A DNA stretch of 31,666 bases from Myxococcales bacterium UBA1238. Lineage in GTDB: Bacteria > Myxococcota_A > Bradymonadia > UBA7976 > UBA1532. The stretch covers positions 64,307 through 95,972 of the forward strand of contig DBWM01000040.1 in assembly GCA_002309015.1 (NCBI GenBank). The letters run 5' to 3'. The notes below the pieces were generated by a model. That model saw only the letters and a list, made by a program, of their open reading frames with translations, ran no database searches and was not told the DNA's origin. The translations under genes and the position numbers were made by a program. Below are positions 22,988-29,719 of the stretch, one piece after another; position 1 is the first letter of the stretch, and every line of letters starts with the position of its first letter.

Positions 22988-24994
22988 ATGTCATCGGATA
23001 TCGACGCTGAAATCACCACCACATCAAAACCACGGCAGCCTTTATGGCCGTCGTTTGTGGCATTCCTGACGTTGTTTGCGTGGTATGCGGTGACGGCGGC
23101 CCGGGGGCTGATGTTTTTTGATACGGCAGAGCTCGCGCAGGTGGCGATGGAGGGCGGGGTGAGTCATGCGCCGGGGCAGGCGGTTTACATGATGGTGGCA
23201 TCGGCCTGGGCGCGGCTGTTTGGGCGGTTTGACTGCGCGCTTTACGGCTTAAACCTCCTCTCGGCGCTGACGATGGCGCTCTGTGCCTTTCCGCTCGATG
23301 CGCTGATGCGGCGGTTTTGCAACGTGCGTCCGGGGTTTCGCTATCTCTCGCTGCTGCTTTTGGGGAGCCTTTCGCCGGTGTGGGATCAGGCCACGAGGAT
23401 CGAGGTTTACGCGCCCGCCTCGCTGATGCTGCTCGTCACGCTGGCTTCAGCCTGCGCGCTGCTCGGTGAGGGTCGGGCGCCATCGGGCGAGCCTCAATCC
23501 CAACAGCGATGCTGGGCCCTCAAATGGTTGTTGCTGGGGGCGCTTTGCGGGGTTACGGCGGGCTTCAATGCGATCTTTGGGGTGGTGGCGGCGATCGCGA
23601 TCGCTTTGGGCGCGCAGGCGGCCATCTGGCGTCCTGCGGGTTTGGGAGCGAAGCTCTCGTCGGTGCTTCAGGCCCTCATCTTTGCTGCCGTCGGGGGCTG
23701 TGCGGTGACGGCGGCGGGATTTTTATGGTTAAAACATTGTGCCGCAACCGAGGGGGCTTTCGTTTGGGGGGAGTGGGATACATGGTCGCATTTCTTGTTT
23801 TACGTGACCGGCGGCGATTATCAGCATACGCGGGCGGCATCGGAAGCGGTGGCATCGGCATCGGGGCGCATCGGCATCTGGGCGGATCACGCGCAGAGCT
23901 GGTTCTTATGGCTCTTTGAGCAGGGTGGGGCTGTGACCCTGCTGCTGGGGCTTCTGGGGCTCACCTTCGTTGCAAAGGCGCGCCTTTACGCATGGCCCGT
24001 CATGTTGCTGGGGGCGGTCTTCGCCTTCGAGAACCCGGTCTTTTACCCGCAGATCCCCGATTACAACGGCTATATGACGCCGGGGATGATGCTCGCATCG
24101 GTGGGGCTCGCCGCGCTGCTCGGTGGGATCGATGCGCGGCTTGGCGGTGCAGGCGAAGGATTGCAGCGAAAGCCTTTGGGGGCTGTGCTGGGGTTCATCG
24201 TCGTGGCCGCTCTGTTTGCCAACGAATGCATCGGCGATCGGCCCCTGCATCAGCGGACCCGCGCGCACGTGACGGGGGCTTCAAGGATTGCTGAGGCTTA
24301 CGCCGATCCCCTGCCCGAGGGGAGCATCTTCATCGTCGAGTCGGATCACCTGGTCTTTGCCGCAGGCTACCTGCACCGCGTGCAAAAGCGCTGGCCCTCG
24401 ATCATCCTGATCAACAAGGGCTTTGCGGGTACGAGCTGGTATTGGCGTTATTTAAAGGGCATCTATCCGATCCCGGAGTTCGAACTCAAGGCCCCTACGA
24501 CGCCGATCCGCCTGCGCAGGATGATCGATCTGATGCCGGGGCGCAGGGTGTTTGTGGAATCGCCGATCCTCGCCTTCCAGATGGGTTTCAGACCCTGTCC
24601 CATGGCCTTCGGTTTTGAAGCGGTGCCCCCTCAAAGCCTCTGCCGCGAACCTCACCCCCTGGAGCGCTTCGAAGCCCTGATGCGCGCGCTCTGGCATGAA
24701 GGCACCGGACGCGATCTGATCGGTCACCATGTGCTGGCCTTCGAGGCGATGAACAAGGCCCGGGGGTTATGGGATTTGGGCGACAGCAACGGTGCCCTCT
24801 GGGCTTTAAGCCAGGGCGTTGGCCCCGACTTGCAGTTGCCGCTCCCCGCATTGCCGCCGCTGAAGGAGCCCCCCCAATGGCCCGAATGCGAGGCCCTCAT
24901 CGGCGACGAGATCTGCAACCGTGCAGCGGGGGCCTGGATCCTAAAGACGCTGGGTAAGGAGCGCGAAGCGGAGATGTGGCTGGAGGGGATGTAG
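22988..24994 (+). CDS. DUF2723-like GT-C family membrane glycosyltransferase
   Basis: A 668-residue integral membrane protein with about ten hydrophobic helices in the first 400 residues, followed by a soluble C-terminal region with short helices. The N-terminal block FDTAELAQVAMEGGVSHAPG, then YMMVASAWARLF and GLNLLSALTMAL, follows the DUF2723 pattern (acidic residue after the first helix, then the H.PG motif). This family is related to protein O-mannosyltransferases and uses polyprenyl-phosphate sugars. The upstream gene encodes a GT2 of the type that makes such donors, so the two may act in series in envelope or protein glycosylation. The ATG is preceded by GAGGGG. Codon use resembles the neighbours. 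The family call is by motif only. Confidence 0.82.
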   Translation: MSSDIDAEITTTSKPRQPLWPSFVAFLTLFAWYAVTAARGLMFFDTAELAQVAMEGGVSHAPGQAVYMMVASAWARLFGRFDCALYGLNLLSALTMALCAFPLDALMRRFCNVRPGFRYLSLLLLGSLSPVWDQATRIEVYAPASLMLLVTLASACALLGEGRAPSGEPQSQQRCWALKWLLLGALCGVTAGFNAIFGVVAAIAIALGAQAAIWRPAGLGAKLSSVLQALIFAAVGGCAVTAAGFLWLKHCAATEGAFVWGEWDTWSHFLFYVTGGDYQHTRAASEAVASASGRIGIWADHAQSWFLWLFEQGGAVTLLLGLLGLTFVAKARLYAWPVMLLGAVFAFENPVFYPQIPDYNGYMTPGMMLASVGLAALLGGIDARLGGAGEGLQRKPLGAVLGFIVVAALFANECIGDRPLHQRTRAHVTGASRIAEAYADPLPEGSIFIVESDHLVFAAGYLHRVQKRWPSIILINKGFAGTSWYWRYLKGIYPIPEFELKAPTTPIRLRRMIDLMPGRRVFVESPILAFQMGFRPCPMAFGFEAVPPQSLCREPHPLERFEALMRALWHEGTGRDLIGHHVLAFEAMNKARGLWDLGDSNGALWALSQGVGPDLQLPLPALPPLKEPPQWPECEALIGDEICNRAAGAWILKTLGKEREAEMWLEGM

Positions 24995-25010
24995 AGGGAG
25001 TGGGGGAGGA

Positions 25011-28000
25011 TCACTCGCTTTGAGCTGCAGCCCTCTCCAGCGGATTGCAGCGGTTCCTTAACAGGCGGCTCAGCGAGTGATTGATGCTCGTGACGGAATC
25101 TTTGATGTCCTGCTCCATGAATTCCTGATTAAAATAGGGTCCATCGTCCCATGCAGGGTCGTTATCGTCTTTGACTCTGACGATCGCTAAGTATGTATTG
25201 TCGGGGCAGTTGGCGGCTTTGATTTGTTCGTTGCGGCTGACGGTCACGGTGGTGGCGTTCGCGCCTACGCCTTTGACTTCGATATGGAGATGTTTTGAAC
25301 CCTGGGCATCGCCTTTGGGATAAACCTCCAAATCCCAGCCGCAGTTTAGGGCCGAGACGTCTTCCACGGCATATCCGCGCTCTGAGAACCATTGCGATAC
25401 GCTCTGCATGGCGCGCTTTTCGACGAGGGCGCGATGCTTTTGATCCACTTCAAAGGCTTTCACCGCATCGGGGCCCTGGGCTTGGGCGCGCTGAAAATCG
25501 ATGTAACCCTGTGGGATCACGAGGGCAGCACCTCTGATGAGGCAGGGCGATCGGTTTAATCGGAGCTTTTCGTTGAGGGAGCATTTACGGTCTTCGTATA
25601 TGCGACGAATTTCGCCTTGTTTGTTGCGAATATTCTGCAGCTCGTCGGAGAGCCTCCTGTATTTGGGATCATCAGCCGCGATCTTGTACCGCTCGTCAAA
25701 CTTGCTTTGATAAGCCGCATTGAGGGCAGTGAGGGCATTTTCAAAATAGTTGACGGTGCATTGCAACGATTGTTGGATGTAGGGGTCGTGCTGTGCCCTG
25801 ATGGCTTGCAAATGTTCGGGGACGAGGGTTTGGTTGCCATAGGTGATGAGCGTGCTTTCGAGGCTCTGCCGGAACCAGGTTGCCCGTTTGGCCAGATCAC
25901 AGTAAGGCCACTCGTCTTCATTTGGAGCCCGGTAATCGTATGAGGGGGTGTAGCCAGCATCCTGAATGCGGTTCATCTCATCGATGCGGACGAAGGCGAG
26001 CTTTTTGCTTTGAAACTCGTTTCTGCAGTCGGTGATGCCGCTTTCGATGAGGGCGCAAAGGTAGGGATGAACGCTCTCATCATTGGGGTTAACGAGGATG
26101 GTCCCTCTGCTCAGTTGCACACGCTGCGGGTTTAAGCAGCTTTCGATGATGGTTCGCACCAGCAGATGCCCGTGGTCGATCAGTTCATAATCGGGGTGAT
26201 CTTCAGCTTCCTTGGGATCGAATGTGGCGTGATCGTAGATAGCGCGCAATTTGGGTTCGCCTCGTTTGTGCAGGTCCTTGGCACTATCGAGCAGTTGTTG
26301 GTTACGGATCTTGATGATGTAGGGTTGTTGTCCGCGCTTCTCGAGTTTACAGCCCAGCTGGGCAAAGGCTTGTTTCAGAAAATCGCGCAGGTAATAGGGT
26401 TGAAGAGCCTCGGCCTGATCGCGCTCGCGCTCCTGCTGCTGTTGGCGAAGCCAATCGGGATTCATGGTGGTCCTGACGAGCGCTTTGCGCTCAATTTCCG
26501 CCCTTTCTTCATTATCGGGAGCAAAGATCGCATCGATGCGGCGGATGGCTTGCTGAGCATTGACAGCGTCCGTGCTGATCGAGTCCATGATCAGATCCTT
26601 TAAGCTGCAATTCGTAAAGAGATTGCCCAGGATGTTAAAGATCTGCTCGTTGAGTTCATGGGATTCGCGGCTCAGTTTTTCGAAGAGACGTTTGAACACC
26701 TCGCCTTCGCGGGTATCGGTGGCGACCAGGTTATAAAGATGGCAGGGATGCTTTTGTCCGATGCGGTGAATACGACCGAAGCGCTGCTCTAAACGGTTGG
26801 GATTCCAGGGGAGATCGTAGTTGATCATCAGGTGGGCGCATTGCAGGTTGACGCCTTCACCGGCCGCGTCGGTAGCGAGCAGGATGAACGCCGATGGATC
26901 AGTTCGAAAGCGCGCCTGGATGCTCTCGCGATCGTCGCCGTATTCCTCTTCATTGTCACTGGATCGCCGTTCTGAATGTCTTGGAGTCTTGCCGGTGATC
27001 TCCAGGATGCCCTCATCACCACCGTATTTTTGCTTTAAGCAGCGGTGAAGATAGGTGATCGTATCGAGATGTTCGCTGAAGATGATGATCTTCCTGGGGC
27101 GTCCGGTTTCGGGATCCCAGATCTCTTTGCAGTTGAGAGTGCTGTCCAGAGCCTGCCATTTATGATCGCATTGCCCGTGGACGAGAGCCCGGGCCTGATC
27201 CCAAAGTTTCTTAAGGGTTTCGATTTCGGTTTGTAAATCGGCGAGGGTCTGGGCCGCCGAGGCGCTGGCGGAGAGTTCCTCGGTGTGGGCCCATTCCTCT
27301 GCGGTGGTTTCATCGGGCTGCTCGATCGAGGAGGCGAGTTCAGCATCGATGCGCGCCTGATCGCTCATGAAGCGATTGATGCCGTTGTATTCGCTTGCAG
27401 CCTGTTCGAGGGCTTTCTTGAGCTTTTGGTAGCGGCGACCGAGCGACATCTCGATCGCCATGGGGCTCGATGCGAGGCGGCGCTGGATCAGGGTGAGGGC
27501 GAAGCCGACGGCATTCTTTTTGCGGTTGTCGGCTATCGCGTTGAGGTTATGCATCTGCGTGCGCACGTAGTCTGTGACCGCATCGTAAAGGATGCGCGAT
27601 TCGGGTGAGAGGCTATATTCGACGCTTTGGGCGTAACGTTTGGGAAAGAGGGGCTTGCCGTCAAAGGTGATCAGATCCTCTTTCACCATGCGGCGCATAT
27701 AGAGCGCATCCTCACCCTTCTCGAAGACGCGCTCTGCGTTGCTTTGCTGATAAACCGCGAGATCGAAGCGCTTTTTATCGAGCAGGCTCAGGAACAACAC
27801 GAAGTCGTCGTTTTTACCGTGGTGAGGGGTAGCAGTCATCAAAAGGAGTTCATCCACCGCGTCGCTGACCTTGCGTCCCAGGTTAAATCGGGCGGTGTAG
27901 TCGGTCTTGCCCTGCTGTTTGCTGCTGTTAAAGCTGCGCGCCGAGGCCGAAAGCTTGTGAGCCTCATCAAACAGGGCCAGATTCCAGGATTCTTTGAGCA

Positions 28001-28631
28001 GGCGATCGGTCAGATCGGGATTTCGGGCCAGCTGATCGAGGCGCAGGATCCAGAGCTTTTGATCCTGAAAGCAGTTGGGATCGCAGTCCTTGTTGTAGAT
28101 GCTGAATCTGAGGTGAAACTTCTGTCTGAGCTCGTCCTGCCATTGTTGGCAAAGGCCGCCGGGGGCGATGATGAGTATCCGCTCCTTCGGATTTCTCATG
28201 AGCCGTTCGCGGATATAGAGCCCAGCCATGATGGTCTTGCCGGCGCCCGGATCGTCGGCTAAAAGGAACCGCAATGGATAGCGTTGCAGCATGATGTTGT
28301 AGACCACATCGGTCTGGTGGGGCAGCGGCTCGATATTGGCGGTCGCGATCGCCGTGCAATGGTTAAAGAGGTAAGCTTCCTTTAATTGCAGGGCTTCAAG
28401 GGCGAGGAGATAAAGATTGCCGTCCTGATCGAGAGGCCAGGATTCTGCAAGACTGAGCCCCAAAATCTCATCGGGACTTATCAGTCGCTCGTAAACTTGC
28501 CCTTGATTGTCTCTAAATGTGATGCAATATTGATCGCCCTGCGCCTCAAAAGCCCGGATCGTCACAGCCTGATGATCCGGCATCAGACCACAAATGCGCG
28601 CATTGGGTACAATTTGATTGATCTCCACCAT
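25011..28631 (-). CDS. SNF2-type helicase with C-terminal DUF3883 nuclease-like domain (DISARM DrmD-like)
   Basis: A 1206-residue protein. The superfamily 2 motor has Walker A DDPGAGKT (126-133), IIAPGGLCQQW, DEAH box (222-225), TATP (266-269), and, in the second half, IIFSEHL, ATDAAGEGVNLQ and NRLEQRFGRIHRIGQ. A long middle region is Gln/Glu-rich and probably helical. The C-terminal 140 residues fit DUF3883: GYAVEDVS, GWDLEV (Asp1100) and LHIEVKG (Glu1118, Lys1120), which together make a PD-(D/E)XK-like set. Helicases of this form are part of class 1 DISARM (DrmD) and related defence clusters. The start at 28631 has a GGGGAGAG site very close. It is downstream of the small-protein gene in the same direction, 154 bp away. 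The frame is intact. Confidence 0.9.
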   Translation of the reverse strand: MVEINQIVPNARICGLMPDHQAVTIRAFEAQGDQYCITFRDNQGQVYERLISPDEILGLSLAESWPLDQDGNLYLLALEALQLKEAYLFNHCTAIATANIEPLPHQTDVVYNIMLQRYPLRFLLADDPGAGKTIMAGLYIRERLMRNPKERILIIAPGGLCQQWQDELRQKFHLRFSIYNKDCDPNCFQDQKLWILRLDQLARNPDLTDRLLKESWNLALFDEAHKLSASARSFNSSKQQGKTDYTARFNLGRKVSDAVDELLLMTATPHHGKNDDFVLFLSLLDKKRFDLAVYQQSNAERVFEKGEDALYMRRMVKEDLITFDGKPLFPKRYAQSVEYSLSPESRILYDAVTDYVRTQMHNLNAIADNRKKNAVGFALTLIQRRLASSPMAIEMSLGRRYQKLKKALEQAASEYNGINRFMSDQARIDAELASSIEQPDETTAEEWAHTEELSASASAAQTLADLQTEIETLKKLWDQARALVHGQCDHKWQALDSTLNCKEIWDPETGRPRKIIIFSEHLDTITYLHRCLKQKYGGDEGILEITGKTPRHSERRSSDNEEEYGDDRESIQARFRTDPSAFILLATDAAGEGVNLQCAHLMINYDLPWNPNRLEQRFGRIHRIGQKHPCHLYNLVATDTREGEVFKRLFEKLSRESHELNEQIFNILGNLFTNCSLKDLIMDSISTDAVNAQQAIRRIDAIFAPDNEERAEIERKALVRTTMNPDWLRQQQQERERDQAEALQPYYLRDFLKQAFAQLGCKLEKRGQQPYIIKIRNQQLLDSAKDLHKRGEPKLRAIYDHATFDPKEAEDHPDYELIDHGHLLVRTIIESCLNPQRVQLSRGTILVNPNDESVHPYLCALIESGITDCRNEFQSKKLAFVRIDEMNRIQDAGYTPSYDYRAPNEDEWPYCDLAKRATWFRQSLESTLITYGNQTLVPEHLQAIRAQHDPYIQQSLQCTVNYFENALTALNAAYQSKFDERYKIAADDPKYRRLSDELQNIRNKQGEIRRIYEDRKCSLNEKLRLNRSPCLIRGAALVIPQGYIDFQRAQAQGPDAVKAFEVDQKHRALVEKRAMQSVSQWFSERGYAVEDVSALNCGWDLEVYPKGDAQGSKHLHIEVKGVGANATTVTVSRNEQIKAANCPDNTYLAIVRVKDDNDPAWDDGPYFNQEFMEQDIKDSVTSINHSLSRLLRNRCNPLERAAAQSE

Positions 28632-28751
28632 CTCTCCCCCCGGGGGCTGCGTCTTTGTTGCCGGGGAGTTTACGCCATGTGGGGGGATTTGTCGCGGAGC
28701 TTGTTGAGGGGAGGGGAGATGGGGGTTAAAAAGGGGTTGCGATCAGGACAT

Positions 28752-28772
28752 CCCGGGTGGCTTGCGCCCGGG
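28752..28772. other. CCCGGG-armed hairpin between small gene and helicase gene
   Basis: CCCGGG at 28752-28757 and 28767-28772 can pair around a 9-nt loop. There is no adjacent T run on the minus strand, so this is more likely an mRNA processing or attenuation structure than a terminator. Confidence 0.3.
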
Positions 28773-28785
28773 GCATCGGCTTCGA

Positions 28786-29274
28786 TCACTCTTCCCCGTC
28801 GAGGACGTCGGCGTCGTCTTTGTCGGCCTTCTTGTTGCTGCGCGACATGAATTCCTGGATGGGTTTCATCGCGATGGCGAGGTTGCTGTTGCCGATCGCT
28901 ACGGCGTTGAGGACGCGGTAGTAGTTGAGGGTGCTGTCCCAGACGAAGCCGTTGGCCGCGAGGAGGGTGTCGCTGACGGTCTTGTTTAGGATCTTTAAAT
29001 GGCTCGACAGATCCTGGAGCTGACGGACGAGCTCCTGGGCCTTTTGAACTTCTTCGATGTCGTAGCCTTCGAGGTTGATGTGGTGCAGTTTGGCCTGTAT
29101 AAACAGGGCGCGCTGGAAGCTGTCGGCGCCTTTACGCGGGCGCAGCTGTTCGCGGCGGTCGGAGGACTTGAAGGTGCGGCTGATGAGGCTGACCACGTCG
29201 GAGATGCCCTTGGCGTTCTCTTTGATGGTGTTGAGCTCTTCATCGGTAAGCGGTCGGAAGTTGTTGTCGGCCAT
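28786..29274 (-). CDS. Small helical protein of the helicase/methylase locus, unknown family
   Basis: A 162-residue protein that I cannot assign. The ATG at 29274 follows an excellent site (GCAGGAGTTTACG). A longer frame reaching to 29784 has no support and runs through repeats. The protein appears all-helical, with two amphipathic blocks (about 12-32 and 70-105, the latter IEEVQKAQELVRQLQDLSSH). A conserved-looking stretch (TVSDTLLAANGFVWDSTLNYYRVLNA) follows, and the end is an acidic tail (KADKDDADVLDGEE). It lacks a signal peptide, membrane segment or known catalytic motif. It is the first gene of the minus-strand pair with the SNF2-type helicase and lies divergent from the DUF1156 methylase, so it is probably an accessory subunit or regulator of that system. 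Confidence 0.85.
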   Translation of the reverse strand: MADNNFRPLTDEELNTIKENAKGISDVVSLISRTFKSSDRREQLRPRKGADSFQRALFIQAKLHHINLEGYDIEEVQKAQELVRQLQDLSSHLKILNKTVSDTLLAANGFVWDSTLNYYRVLNAVAIGNSNLAIAMKPIQEFMSRSNKKADKDDADVLDGEE

Positions 29275-29401
29275 CGTAAACTCCTGCGCGCCTGGGGCGC
29301 ATTTTGGGGGCCCTTTGGGGCCGTTGCAGTCAAAAACGGAGGCATTGTGGCGAAAGCGGTTTGCAAGATCCATAAAAAACGATCGCATCCCGCAAAAAAA
29401 C

Positions 29402-29451
29402 TTTGCTGCTGCGCCTGGGCCCGGTCCTGACGCGCGGAGGCTGGGTCGCAA
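29402..29451 (+). repeat. Direct repeat of about 50 bp, copy 1
   Basis: Begins TTTGCTGCTGCGC and ends with GGAGGCTGGGTCGCAA. Copy 2 at 29573-29622 shares the same ends with a diverged centre. Confidence 0.55.
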
Positions 29452-29495
29452 CGCTGCTGCGGGTAGCCCGCCATGCGGCGGCGAGGGTTGGCAAA

Positions 29496-29545
29496 ATTTT
29501 GGGGGTGGGGGGTCAAAATCCCGGGGGTTGGGGATCAAAACATTG
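29496..29545 (+). repeat. Two-unit GGGTCAAAAT repeat, copy 2
   Basis: Units read TTTTGGGGGTGGGGGGTCA and CCCGGGGGTTGGGGATCA. This is related in inverted orientation to 18506-18555, about 11 kb away. Confidence 0.6.
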
Positions 29546-29572
29546 TGGGTAAGCCCCATCGCGCCATCACCC

Positions 29573-29622
29573 TTTGCTGCTGCGCTGATCCGGAATGCCA
29601 CCGCGTGGAGGCTTTGGCGCAA
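29573..29622 (+). repeat. Direct repeat of about 50 bp, copy 2
   Basis: Begins TTTGCTGCTGCGC and ends GGAGGCTTTGGCGCAA, matching copy 1 at 29402-29451 at both ends. Confidence 0.55.
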
Positions 29623-29719
29623 AATGATTGGCTTCGGTTTTGAGCCCATTGAACCGGAGCCTCCATTCAGTCCATAACGATGCCCGGAATTTTGAGAAGG
29701 TTTTTGAAAGTACGTTGCC

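Larger units (their letters stand above)
29275..29719. other. Divergent intergenic region of the defence locus, 445 bp
   Basis: This must hold the promoters for the small protein-helicase pair (minus) and the methylase (plus). No boxes match consensus well. It contains a direct repeat of about 50 bp (29402-29451 and 29573-29622), a G-rich two-unit repeat (29496-29545) and a stem-loop GGCTTCGGTT / AACCGGAGCC (29630-29661) about 60 bp before the methylase start. It is a candidate control region. Confidence 0.5.
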
